A DNA stretch of 64,000 nucleotides. It comes from M30B80 sp965656935. Lineage in GTDB: Bacteria; Pseudomonadota; Alphaproteobacteria; Rhodobacterales; Rhodobacteraceae. The translations under genes were made by a program, and so were the position numbers. Within the stretch, counting starts at the first letter, position 1. The number at the start of each line of letters is the position of its first letter. Shown piece by piece: positions 26,092 to 34,591 of this stretch. The stretch is from contig CBFHMG010000001.1 in assembly GCA_965656935.1 (NCBI GenBank), forward strand, positions 248,001 to 312,000, read 5' to 3'. The notes beneath the pieces are model-generated. The model saw only the letters and a program-made list of their open reading frames with translations, searched no databases and had not been told where the DNA came from.

Positions 26092-26361
26092 TTAGCCGAA
26101 AATCCGCTCACCCTGTTCGTCGATAACCTGTTTGGCTTTGCGGATCGAAAAGGCAATCGCCTCATCCTCGGATTGAACAGTATCGGCGCGCAGCAGGTTA
26201 TGGATTTTGGTCTCGCCAGCCACATCCTTTTCGATCCGAGCGGCAATGCGGTAGCCGCCCGCATCACGTTGAGGGGCTGCGAAAATCCGAAAGTCTTTGT
26301 GGATTTCGGGCGTTGGTTCGGCTTTGGCGCCGCCGCCAAAAAGCTTTGAGAAAAGAGACAT
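26092..26361 (-). CDS. HlyU-family protein
   Basis: 89 aa small protein matching the HlyU family: MSLFSKLFGGG start, then DFRIFAAPQRDAGGYRIAARIEKDV and ADTVQSEDEAIAFSIRKAKQVIDEQG. In Vibrio, HlyU names a haemolysin activator, but this alphaproteobacterial family is a different small-protein group with no established role. It lies 31 bases after the small membrane protein on the same strand and may share its transcript. Confidence 0.8.
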   Translation of the reverse strand: MSLFSKLFGGGAKAEPTPEIHKDFRIFAAPQRDAGGYRIAARIEKDVAGETKIHNLLRADTVQSEDEAIAFSIRKAKQVIDEQGERIFG

Positions 26362-26392
26362 GGGGCTACACTCCGCAGGTTTGGAGGTGAGT

Positions 26393-26623
26393 TTAGACGC
26401 CGCGCCGCCTGAGCGCCAGTTTCAGCACCAAAACCAAGAAAGGCGTGCCGTGGAGCGCGAAGTCGAAGATATCGACCGGACGGGTAAGCCCGCCCGCAGC
26501 CAGCATCTTGAGCTTCTCCCAAATATGTGGCTCGGGCGTGAACGGGGCAAGGCCAAGGGTAAGGCAGAGAGCCAGAACCACCCAAAGCGGCAGAGCATCG
26601 AGAAGGCGGCGGAGCTTGTTCAT
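26393..26623 (-). CDS. Small two-helix membrane protein (DUF6460-like)
   Basis: 76 aa with two hydrophobic segments, LPLWVVLALCLTLGLAPF (about 11-28) and FLVLVLKLALRRR (about 62-74), and the internal block PEPHIWEKLKMLAAGGLTRPVDIFDFALHG. This form is common in Rhodobacterales genomes, where it is sometimes labelled an RND transporter, a label that its size does not support. Located between rpoD and the HlyU-like gene on the minus strand. Function unknown. Confidence 0.75.
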   Translation of the reverse strand: MNKLRRLLDALPLWVVLALCLTLGLAPFTPEPHIWEKLKMLAAGGLTRPVDIFDFALHGTPFLVLVLKLALRRRGV

Positions 26624-26663
26624 TTAAACTCCGAGATCACAAGACCGACCGCCATCGCGGAAC

Positions 26664-28655
26664 TCACTGATCCAGGAAGCTCCGCAATTTGCGGCTGCGG
26701 CTTGGGTGCTTCAGCTTGCGCAAGGCTTTCGCTTCGATCTGACGGATACGTTCGCGGGTCACCGAGAATTGCTGGCCGACTTCTTCCAGCGTGTGGTCGG
26801 TGTTCATCCCGATGCCGAACCGCATGCGCAGCACGCGTTCCTCACGCGGGGTGAGGGAGGCCAGAACCCGTGTTGTCGTTTCCTTCAGGTTTTCCTGAAT
26901 GGCTGAATCAAGGGGCAGAACCGCGTTCTTATCCTCGATGAAATCACCAAGCTGGCTGTCTTCCTCATCGCCGATTGGCGTCTCAAGGCTGATCGGCTCC
27001 TTGGCGATTTTCATCACCTTGCGGACCTTGTCGAGCGGCATTTGCAGCTTTTCGGCCAATTCTTCAGGCGTTGGTTCGCGGCCAATTTCATGCAGCATCT
27101 GGCGGCCCGTGCGCACCAGCTTGTTGATCGTTTCGATCATATGAACCGGAATACGGATCGTGCGGGCTTGGTCGGCGATCGAACGGGTGATCGCCTGACG
27201 GATCCACCATGTCGCATAGGTCGAGAATTTATAGCCACGGCGATATTCGAATTTATCAACCGCCTTCATCAGGCCGATATTGCCTTCCTGAATAAGGTCG
27301 AGGAATTGCAGGCCGCGATTGGTGTATTTCTTGGCAATCGAAATCACGAGGCGCAGGTTTGCCTCGACCATCTCTTTCTTGGCCTGACGGGCTTCTTTTT
27401 CGCCCTTCTGAACCTGTGCCACGATACGGCGGAATTCGCTGATATCAAGGCCGACATATTGGCCGACTTGCGCCATATCGGCACGCAGTTCTTCGACCTT
27501 GGGGCGCGAACGCTCCATCAAAGCCTGCCAGCCACGGCCCGCTTTTTCGGCCATGCGGTCAACCCAAGTTGGGTCCAGTTCATAGCCGCGATATTCGCCC
27601 ACAAACTCGTGGCGGTTGATGCGGGCTTGGTCGGCCAGCTTCACCATATTAGAGTCGATCGACATGATCCGGCGGTTGATGCCATAGAGCTGGTCGATCA
27701 GCGCTTCGATACGGTTGTTATGCAGATGCAGCTCATTCACCAGCTCCACAATTTCCGAGCGAAGCTTCTGGTATTTGGCTTCGTCCTTTTTGTGGAAGCT
27801 TTCATCTTCATTCAGGGTCGCTGAGATACGCTTATCCTGCATCTCGGCCAGCTGGATGTAGTTTTCAGCAATCACATCGAGGGATTCGAGAACGCGCGGC
27901 TTGAGGGCAGCCTCCATCGCGGCAAGGCTCATATTGGCCTGATCGTCCTCATCCTCGTCGTCGTCATCATTCTTGATGATCGGGTTGCCATCGGCGTCCA
28001 GTTCAGGCTCGCCCTCGGCTCTCGGCGAGGCTCCACCATTGGCAGGCACCGCGCCCACAACAGGGGCTTCGCCGTCTTCATCTTCGCCCATTGCATTGCC
28101 GAAGGTCGCGTCGAGGTCGATCACATCGCGCAGCAGGATGTCCTCTTCTAGAAGTTCGTCGCGCCAGATGGTGATCGCTTGGAAGGTCAGCGGGCTTTCG
28201 CACAGCCCTGCGATCATCGTGTTGCGGCCAGCCTCAATGCGCTTGGCAATCGCGATCTCGCCTTCGCGGCTGAGCAGTTCGACCGAACCCATTTCGCGCA
28301 GATACATGCGAACGGGGTCATCCGTGCGGTCAAGCTTTTCGGTGCCTGTGGTCGAAATGGCCACTTCACGCGCGCTTGAGGTTTCGACCAGATCGGTCGC
28401 GCCCTTATTCTCTTCTTCTTCGGCCTCATCATCCTCGATGATATTGACGCCCATCTCGGAGAGCATCGACATCACGTCTTCGATCTGCTCCGAGCTGACC
28501 TGCTCGGGCGGGAGGACGGAATTCAATTGGTCGTAAGTGATGTAGCCACGAGCGCGCGCATCCGCGATCATCTTTTTGACGGCGGCTTGGCTCATGTCGA
28601 GCCCATGTTCTGCGTCTTCGCCGTCCGGTTTGCGATCGTCGGTGTCTTTAGCCAT
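26664..28655 (-). CDS. rpoD: Primary sigma factor RpoD (sigma-70)
   Basis: Housekeeping sigma factor, 663 aa from ATG 28655 (MAKDTDDRKPDGED); AAGGA lies about 10 bases upstream, and the frame opens 12 codons earlier. Order: region 1.1 (residues 1-90), region 1.2 (DPVRMYLREMGSVELLSREGEIAIAKRIEAG), acidic non-conserved spacer rich in D/E, region 2 with FLDLIQEGNIGLMKAVDKFEYRRGYKFSTYATWWIRQAITRS (-10 recognition), region 3, and region 4 with the -35 recognition helix VGQQFSVTRERIRQIEAKALRKL. It follows dnaG as in macromolecular-synthesis operons, but an 85-base spacer contains a striking palindrome, so it probably has its own promoter. Confidence 0.98.
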   Translation of the reverse strand: MAKDTDDRKPDGEDAEHGLDMSQAAVKKMIADARARGYITYDQLNSVLPPEQVSSEQIEDVMSMLSEMGVNIIEDDEAEEEENKGATDLVETSSAREVAISTTGTEKLDRTDDPVRMYLREMGSVELLSREGEIAIAKRIEAGRNTMIAGLCESPLTFQAITIWRDELLEEDILLRDVIDLDATFGNAMGEDEDGEAPVVGAVPANGGASPRAEGEPELDADGNPIIKNDDDDEDEDDQANMSLAAMEAALKPRVLESLDVIAENYIQLAEMQDKRISATLNEDESFHKKDEAKYQKLRSEIVELVNELHLHNNRIEALIDQLYGINRRIMSIDSNMVKLADQARINRHEFVGEYRGYELDPTWVDRMAEKAGRGWQALMERSRPKVEELRADMAQVGQYVGLDISEFRRIVAQVQKGEKEARQAKKEMVEANLRLVISIAKKYTNRGLQFLDLIQEGNIGLMKAVDKFEYRRGYKFSTYATWWIRQAITRSIADQARTIRIPVHMIETINKLVRTGRQMLHEIGREPTPEELAEKLQMPLDKVRKVMKIAKEPISLETPIGDEEDSQLGDFIEDKNAVLPLDSAIQENLKETTTRVLASLTPREERVLRMRFGIGMNTDHTLEEVGQQFSVTRERIRQIEAKALRKLKHPSRSRKLRSFLDQ

Positions 28656-28679
28656 TGCGCGATTATCCTTTCGCTCAAG

Positions 28680-28735
28680 AGTGATTCGCACCCTCGGATA
28701 TGTACCCTATAAAGTGCGAATCACTGATTCGCACT
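28680..28735 (-). promoter_or_regulatory. Palindrome plus half-site upstream of rpoD, with GANTC sites
   Basis: Bases 28713-28735 form an 11-bp perfect inverted repeat around one base (AGTGCGAATCA, centre, TGATTCGCACT). A third copy of the arm, AGTGATTCGCAC, is at 28680-28691. Each arm includes GAATC or GATTC, the recognition sequence of the alphaproteobacterial CcrM methylase. On the minus strand the order is palindrome, TTATAGGGTACATAT, half-site, rpoD. Confidence 0.55.
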
Positions 28736-28740
28736 CCCAG

Positions 28741-30687
28741 CTACCTCGTTTTCTTCTCCCAGACGCGGGCTTCTATCAACCCACGAAGGTAATTGGACAG
28801 CTCAGTTCGGTCTTCCCCTGTGTCCGCTTGGTCCTCGTTTTGGCTCCGCTCGGCGTTCTGGCGCGTGCGGATCGCGTGATTGAGGCGCCATGACAGATGC
28901 GCGTCGTCTTCGGTGCGGTCGATATCTTCCAGCGCCTCTGCCATCTCATGCTCGATCCCGCGTTTTGCGGCGAGCTTTGCGAATTCTTCCGTCAGGCATT
29001 GCGCCGATTTCTCGGGGTCACCCGCCGCCAGAGTGCAGGGTGCTATCCGCACATGGCCAAGCGTCTGTATGTTTCCAAGGGTAGCGCGAAGATTAGCTGT
29101 CTCAAGTTCGGCCAGAAGCGGTTCATGCTCCCGCGCGGATGTGCGCAGCAAAAAGCTGCAAAGCTGCGCGTATTCAGGGTTTTCAGGCTCCAGCCGTTCA
29201 AGCTGCGCCTCAAAACGGTCGATCAAGGCGGGTGTTCGGCACAATGTTGCAAGGATCAGGGTGATGCGGATCTCGGCCTCGCTGCGCAGACCCGAGGCAA
29301 GGGCCGAAGCGCGTGTGGCGGCCAAGGGCACCACTTGCGCCTCGCCAAAGCCAAAGCGCTTGCCGCCCGCGCGCGGGCCGCGCTGCTCAAACCCGCGTCT
29401 TTGCGGGTTGAACAACTGCCTACGAAGATCGTTGATCGCCTCGCCGTAATGGCGGCGCAGGAACGGGTCGGGGATACGGCTGATGGCTGTGCGCAGGGTT
29501 TTATCAAGGCCTGCACGCCGCTCAGGGCTGTCAAAGCTTTTGCCTTCGGTTTCGCGTCGCCAGAGCAGGCTGACCAAGGGTTGTGCCTCATCCAGCAGCT
29601 TTTGCATGGCAGCGGGGCCTTTGCTGCGGATCAGGTCATCAGGGTCCAGACCCGCAGGCATGATGCAGAACCGCAGGGATTTGCCAGCCTCAAGCAAAGG
29701 AAGCGCCAGATCAATCAGGCGCATGGCTGCGCGCAGGCCCGCCGTGTCGCCATCCAGCGCGATGATCGGTTCATCCGCGATGCGCCATAGCAGGCGCAAC
29801 TGATCCTCGGTGATGGCGGTGCCCAAGGGGGCCACAGTCGCAGGAAAGCCGCCGCGCACCAGCGCTATGACATCCATATAGCCTTCGGCCACGATCAGGG
29901 GCTGGCCTTTGCCTGCAGCTTCGCGGGCGGGGCCGTGATTATAAAGAGCGCGGCCCTTGTCGAACAAAGGTGTCTCGCGGCTATTGAGATATTTGGCGCG
30001 CGCATTCGCGGCCATCGCACGGCCCCCGAACCCGATGCAGCGCCCGCGCGGATCACGGATCGGAAAGATGATACGGTCACGAAACGCGTCATAGGGCGCG
30101 CCGCCATCATCGGGTTTGCTGGCAATTCCAGCAGTAATGACGCGGTTTGCATCCAGCCCCTTGGCGGTCAATTCGGTAAAGGCCCCTTGGCGGGTTGCAG
30201 GGGCAAAGCCGATCTCGAATTGATCAAGGGCCGCCTGATCAAGCCCGCGTTTCTCCAGATAGCTGCGGGCCTCGGCTGCGGCGGCGGTTTTGAGTTGCAG
30301 GCGGAAATACCCAACGGCGGCTTCGGTGATCTTGGCCAGTTCCGCGCGTTCGTCCGATTTTTCCTGCGCGCGCGGGTCACGGGCTGGCATCGTCATCCCT
30401 GCCTCACGGGCAAGGATTTCAACCGCTTCCATGAAGCTTACATTCTCGGTTTCCTTGATGAAGCCTAAAGCATCGCCTTTGGCGTGGCAGCCAAAGCAAT
30501 AGTAAAAGCCTTTGCGGTCATCGACATGAAAGCTGGCGGTCTTTTCCTGATGGAAGGGGCAGGGCGCCCACATATCGCCCTTTGCCTGATTGGATTTGCG
30601 ATTATCCCACATGACCTTGCGACCGACCACTTGGGACAGCGAAACACGATTGCGCAACTCGTCAAGGAATCCAGGGGGCAAGCTCAT
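28741..30687 (-). CDS. dnaG: DNA primase
   Basis: Synthesises RNA primers for replication, 648 aa. N-terminal CHC2 zinc-binding domain: CPFH (about residues 43-46) and CFGC (about 64-67). The catalytic TOPRIM core includes GRCIGFGGRAM, YLNSRETPLFDKGRALYN, LIVAEGYMDVIALVRGG with the metal-binding Glu, and ALDGDTAGLRAAMR with the DxD-type motif. The C-terminal helicase-binding domain is less conserved. Overlapping plus-strand frames are shadows. Stops exactly where the rpoD upstream palindrome region begins. Confidence 0.97.
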   Translation of the reverse strand: MSLPPGFLDELRNRVSLSQVVGRKVMWDNRKSNQAKGDMWAPCPFHQEKTASFHVDDRKGFYYCFGCHAKGDALGFIKETENVSFMEAVEILAREAGMTMPARDPRAQEKSDERAELAKITEAAVGYFRLQLKTAAAAEARSYLEKRGLDQAALDQFEIGFAPATRQGAFTELTAKGLDANRVITAGIASKPDDGGAPYDAFRDRIIFPIRDPRGRCIGFGGRAMAANARAKYLNSRETPLFDKGRALYNHGPAREAAGKGQPLIVAEGYMDVIALVRGGFPATVAPLGTAITEDQLRLLWRIADEPIIALDGDTAGLRAAMRLIDLALPLLEAGKSLRFCIMPAGLDPDDLIRSKGPAAMQKLLDEAQPLVSLLWRRETEGKSFDSPERRAGLDKTLRTAISRIPDPFLRRHYGEAINDLRRQLFNPQRRGFEQRGPRAGGKRFGFGEAQVVPLAATRASALASGLRSEAEIRITLILATLCRTPALIDRFEAQLERLEPENPEYAQLCSFLLRTSAREHEPLLAELETANLRATLGNIQTLGHVRIAPCTLAAGDPEKSAQCLTEEFAKLAAKRGIEHEMAEALEDIDRTEDDAHLSWRLNHAIRTRQNAERSQNEDQADTGEDRTELSNYLRGLIEARVWEKKTR

Positions 30688-30794
30688 GGAGCGAGTATCA
30701 TTGGCCTTTGGCGCGAAGTCCAGTCAGCGCGGGGGCGGGTCTGTGGATAAGGCCCGCAAAATTGTGCGTAATCATGCTCTGGCGCGCGCTCTGG

Positions 30795-31346
30795 CTAGAG
30801 AGAAGCCCGTTTGGCCACATTTGTCATAGCATCCGTCAATTCATGCAAAGCGGTCTGGGCCATGCTTCGGAACACCATAATCAGAAAGCTTTGCGGGGCG
30901 GTTTTCACCAAAATCATCTGCATATGGCCAAGGCTGCTGCGCAGGGTCTGACCTGTTTTGAACTGCGTCTTGCGCAGATCAGCAGGCACCAAGCGCGCCA
31001 AGACATCCGCCGCCTCCGCGCCGCTCAACTCAAACCGCGCCCAAGCATCGCTTTGATCCGTAAGGGCTGCGTCTTTTGCCAGTTTGGATGAGGCCTCCAC
31101 CCCCGTCAAAAAGGCCAGATCGAGCCCTGCCCAGATCACGCGCGCGCCCGCATGTTCGTTTGTCTGACCAGCGGCGGACCATTCCAACCCGTGTTCGGCC
31201 TTCAGTGTCTTTGCCAGCGCGGTCTCCTTGCCCGCAAAGGGCGCGATTGAGGTGATGGATGTCATCTCAAGCTCGGATAAGGTCACCGTGCCGATTGTGC
31301 TGCTTGGGATCCCGTGTGCGGGGCTTTGTGCGATCAGTTTAGCCAC
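30795..31346 (-). CDS. soxG: Sarcosine oxidase gamma subunit
   Basis: 183 aa gamma subunit of heterotetrameric sarcosine oxidase, which oxidatively demethylates sarcosine to glycine with transfer of the methyl group to tetrahydrofolate. Family blocks: SDAWARFELSGAEAADVLARLVPADLR and GHMQMILVKTAPQSFLIMVFRSMAQTALHELTDA. Last gene of the minus-strand soxBDAG operon; overlaps the soxA 3' end by eight bases, so translation is likely coupled. No terminator seen before dnaG. Confidence 0.93.
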   Translation of the reverse strand: MAKLIAQSPAHGIPSSTIGTVTLSELEMTSITSIAPFAGKETALAKTLKAEHGLEWSAAGQTNEHAGARVIWAGLDLAFLTGVEASSKLAKDAALTDQSDAWARFELSGAEAADVLARLVPADLRKTQFKTGQTLRSSLGHMQMILVKTAPQSFLIMVFRSMAQTALHELTDAMTNVAKRASL

Positions 31347-34269
31347 GAAGACGCCCTCCCTCTGGGTCGAAAAACACGGGGTCGCAAACCTCCAACTCGG
31401 CCTCTAGCCCACGCAGATGATCGACCATTCGGATATGCTCGCCCACCCTGTTGCGACCATTGCGCAGGAAGCCAAGCGCGATGGAATGGCCAAGCGTCGG
31501 CGAAAAGGCGGTTGAGGTGATATAGCCTTGGTCATGCTCACGGTCGGCAGGCTCCCCCGCTGTGAACAAGCGCCCGCCCGCAATCACCTGTTTGACCAGA
31601 CCTGCGGGTTTGAGACCCACCAGCAGTTCACGCCCCTCATCCAGCAAGCCCTCACGTTTGGAGGCCGCATTGCCGATGCAATCCTTCTTGGCAGAAACCA
31701 TCCTGTTCATACCGATATCAAAAGCTGTGACACGCCCGTGAATTTCGGCATGGGTGATAAAGCCTTTTTCAAGGCGCAAGACATTCAAGGCCTCCATCCC
31801 ATAGGCACCGCCGCCCATGGTCTCGGCACGCGCGACCAGATCGCGAAACAGCGCCGCGCCAAAGCGTGCGGGGACGGCCAATTCATAAGCATGCTCGCCC
31901 GAGAAAGAGATGCGGAACAAACGCGCCTTGGTGCCCAATAGGTTGACCTCGCCACAGCCCATATAGGGAAAGCTTTCATCATCAACGGGCGTGTCCAAGA
32001 GCCCGTTCAACAGCGCGCGGGATTTGGGGCCTGCAATAGCGAATTGCGCCCATTGTTCGGTTGCCGAAATGAAACGCAGTTTCATCTCGGGGCGCAGGCA
32101 TTGATGCACGAAATCCAGATGGGTCATGACCTGACCCGCCGCTGCGGTTGTTGTTGTCATGACGAAATGATTGGGGCCAAGCCGTGCGGTGGTGCCGTCA
32201 TCCATCACATGGCCATCTTCACGCAGCATCACACCATAGCGCACGCGGCCTTGCTTGAGCGTCGAGAATGTATTGGCATAGACAAAATCCAGAAATGCGG
32301 CCGAATCTGGCCCTTGGATGTCGATTTTTCCAAGCGTCGAGACATCGCAAATCCCGACGGCATTGCGGACCATATCCACCTCTCGGTCGCAGGATTGCCG
32401 CCATGTCGTCTCGCCTGTGCGGGGGAAATAGGAGGGGCGATACCACAGCCCCGCTTCCACCATCGCGGCACCGCGATCCAGACTTGCCTGATGCGAGGTG
32501 GTGAAGCGTTCGGGCGCGAAGCCTTTGCTTTTGCCACCCGCCCCGAGGGCCGCCATTGTGACCGGCACAAAGGGAGGGCGGAACACCGTGGTGCCCGTTT
32601 CGGGAATGCCGCGCCCCGTTGCATCGGCCAGTACGGCGAGGGCTGCGATATTGGAGTTCTTGCCCTGATCAGGGGCCATGCCTTGGGTGGTATAGCGCTT
32701 CATATGTTCGACCGAGGCATAGTTTTCCTTGGCCGCGAGGCGCACATCCTTGGTGGTGACGTCATTGGCGAAATCAAGCCATGCGCGGCCTTTGCCCTCG
32801 ACATACCACAGCGCCTGCAACGCACCCGCCTCGGAGCTGGCTTGCGGCAGTTGCGTGGCTTTCGCTCGCTTGCCAAGCGCCTTGAGGGCGGCCTTTGCCG
32901 CCTCGGCCCCTGCGCTCAAACAGCCTTGTGTATCGAACACGCCGTTGCAGGCCCCCGCAGGGGTCATGTTTGGCACGGCTCCTTGGGATGGGATGAAGCC
33001 TTTGATCGCCTCATTCCAGACAGGGCGCGCGCCAAGATGGCAGGTGAGATGCACATTGGGGTTCCAGCCGCCCGACATCGCAAGTGCGTCTGTCTCGATC
33101 TGCTGTTCCTGCCCGCCATGGCGCACGGTGATCTGCGACAGCCCGTGCCGCCCCTTGGTGCCAATCACTTGGCCACCCTTGATCAGCTTGTAGTCACCCT
33201 GCGCTTCTGCATCCAAACGGCTGTCAATCACAGCCGCAACCTCGACGCCTGCCTCCTGCAGGGCAAGCGCGGTTTTATGGGCGCTGTCATTGGTGGCAAA
33301 CAGGGTCATCTTGCGGCCGGGCACAACGCCAAAGCGCGCCAGATAGGTCCTGACGGCTGCGGCCAGCATGATATTGGGGCGGTCATTCAGCGGAAAGGCG
33401 ATGGGGCGTTCCAAGGCACCAGCCGCCAGAACGGCCTGTTTGGCTTGGATGCGCCAGAAACATTCGCGCGGCAGGCCATCTTCTGGCGGCAAATGCAGCG
33501 AAACGCGCTCCAGCGCGCCATAGGTGCCGCCATCATAGGCCCCTGTCACGGTGGTGCGGCGCATCAGGCGGACATTTTCCATGCCTTCCAATTCATGCAA
33601 GGCCTCAGCCGCCCAGAATGAGGCAGGCGCGTCGTCGATCGTATCCTCATCCGACAAAAGCCGTCCGCCGAAACGGTCACTTTCCTCGGCAAGGATCACA
33701 TCCACGCCCGCACGCCCCGCCACCAAGGCCGCCATCAATCCCGCAGGCCCGCTGCCAATCACCAACAGATCGCAATGGGCATAGGCCTTTTCATAGGTTT
33801 CATCATCCGCTTTGCCCGACAAACGCCCAAGCCCTGCCGCGCGGCGGATCACGGGCTCATAAAGCTTTTCCCAAAAGGCGCGGGGCCACATGAATGTCTT
33901 GTAGTAAAAGCCCGCGCTTAGAAATGGCGCGGCCAGATCATTGATCGCCAGAAGGTCGTATTTGAGAGGGCCGAGATGGTTCTGGCTATGGGCTGTCAAC
34001 CCGTCGAACAGCTCCTGCATGGTGGCGCGGGTATTGGGCATGATCGCATCGCCACGCCCGATCTCGACCATGGCATTGGGTTCTTCCGAGCCTGCGGTCA
34101 GCACGCCACGCGGACGGTGGTATTTGAAGCTTCGCCCGATCAATTTGACATCATTGGCCATCAAGGCCGAGGCCAGCGTATCGCCCGGATGACCTTGGTA
34201 GTATGTGCCGTCAAAGCTGAAGCCGATTGTCTTGCTGCGATCAATGCGACCCTTGCCTTCAACCCGCAT
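31339..34269 (-). CDS. soxA: Sarcosine oxidase alpha subunit
   Basis: 976 aa. The N-terminal about 100 residues are the ferredoxin-like fold (GDTLASALMANDVKLIGRSFKYHRPRG). A dinucleotide-binding domain follows with LVIGSGPAGLMAALVAGRAGVDVILAEE, binding NAD+ in characterised enzymes. The C-terminal half is a GcvT-type aminomethyltransferase domain (YRPSYFPRTGETTWRQSCDREVDMVRNAVGICDVSTLGKIDIQGPDSAAFL) that passes the one-carbon unit to tetrahydrofolate. Overlaps soxD by 11 bases and soxG by 8. Confidence 0.97.
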   Translation of the reverse strand: MRVEGKGRIDRSKTIGFSFDGTYYQGHPGDTLASALMANDVKLIGRSFKYHRPRGVLTAGSEEPNAMVEIGRGDAIMPNTRATMQELFDGLTAHSQNHLGPLKYDLLAINDLAAPFLSAGFYYKTFMWPRAFWEKLYEPVIRRAAGLGRLSGKADDETYEKAYAHCDLLVIGSGPAGLMAALVAGRAGVDVILAEESDRFGGRLLSDEDTIDDAPASFWAAEALHELEGMENVRLMRRTTVTGAYDGGTYGALERVSLHLPPEDGLPRECFWRIQAKQAVLAAGALERPIAFPLNDRPNIMLAAAVRTYLARFGVVPGRKMTLFATNDSAHKTALALQEAGVEVAAVIDSRLDAEAQGDYKLIKGGQVIGTKGRHGLSQITVRHGGQEQQIETDALAMSGGWNPNVHLTCHLGARPVWNEAIKGFIPSQGAVPNMTPAGACNGVFDTQGCLSAGAEAAKAALKALGKRAKATQLPQASSEAGALQALWYVEGKGRAWLDFANDVTTKDVRLAAKENYASVEHMKRYTTQGMAPDQGKNSNIAALAVLADATGRGIPETGTTVFRPPFVPVTMAALGAGGKSKGFAPERFTTSHQASLDRGAAMVEAGLWYRPSYFPRTGETTWRQSCDREVDMVRNAVGICDVSTLGKIDIQGPDSAAFLDFVYANTFSTLKQGRVRYGVMLREDGHVMDDGTTARLGPNHFVMTTTTAAAGQVMTHLDFVHQCLRPEMKLRFISATEQWAQFAIAGPKSRALLNGLLDTPVDDESFPYMGCGEVNLLGTKARLFRISFSGEHAYELAVPARFGAALFRDLVARAETMGGGAYGMEALNVLRLEKGFITHAEIHGRVTAFDIGMNRMVSAKKDCIGNAASKREGLLDEGRELLVGLKPAGLVKQVIAGGRLFTAGEPADREHDQGYITSTAFSPTLGHSIALGFLRNGRNRVGEHIRMVDHLRGLEAELEVCDPVFFDPEGGRLRG

Positions 34270-34540
34270 TGGTTTTCTCCTTCACAACGTCGCGCGCCAA
34301 TTCGGCACCGCTGACCTCATGGGTGATGGTATTGCGGCTGACAACAAGCCAAGCGCCACAGCCAAAGGCGTGATGCCATAATTCGCGCGTGTCGCCTGCG
34401 GGGTTGTCGCGCAAATGCAGATAGGCATGCCACTGCTCAGGCGGGGCATCGGCTGCGGGCCGGTCCAGATAGGTGTCATGCCCCTTGGGGGAGAACTCTC
34501 GCAGGTCGCGGGTGCCGCATAGGGGGCAGGGGATTTGCAT
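34259..34540 (-). CDS. soxD: Sarcosine oxidase delta subunit
   Basis: 93 aa from ATG 34540 (MQIPCPLCGTRDLREFSPKG), the length expected for SoxD. It carries the zinc-binding CPLC pair near the N terminus and a further Cys/His set (HHAFGCGAW). The frame can be read 14 codons further to TTG 34582, but that extension does not resemble the family and has no Shine-Dalgarno. Sits 51 bases after soxB and overlaps soxA. Confidence 0.93.
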   Translation of the reverse strand: MQIPCPLCGTRDLREFSPKGHDTYLDRPAADAPPEQWHAYLHLRDNPAGDTRELWHHAFGCGAWLVVSRNTITHEVSGAELARDVVKEKTNAG

Positions 34541-34591
34541 TTTCAGGTCACCAAGTCTGGGGGCTGTATCTGTTGCGCTCAATCGAAATTT

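Noticed and set aside
26092..26361. HlyU as a haemolysin transcriptional activator
   Set aside because: The Vibrio regulator of that name is an ArsR-type repressor; this 89-aa family protein has no helix-turn-helix I could see, so only the family label is used.
32044..33621. 525-codon plus-strand open frame opposite soxA
   Set aside because: Shadow of the sarcosine oxidase alpha gene, which is fully supported on the other strand.
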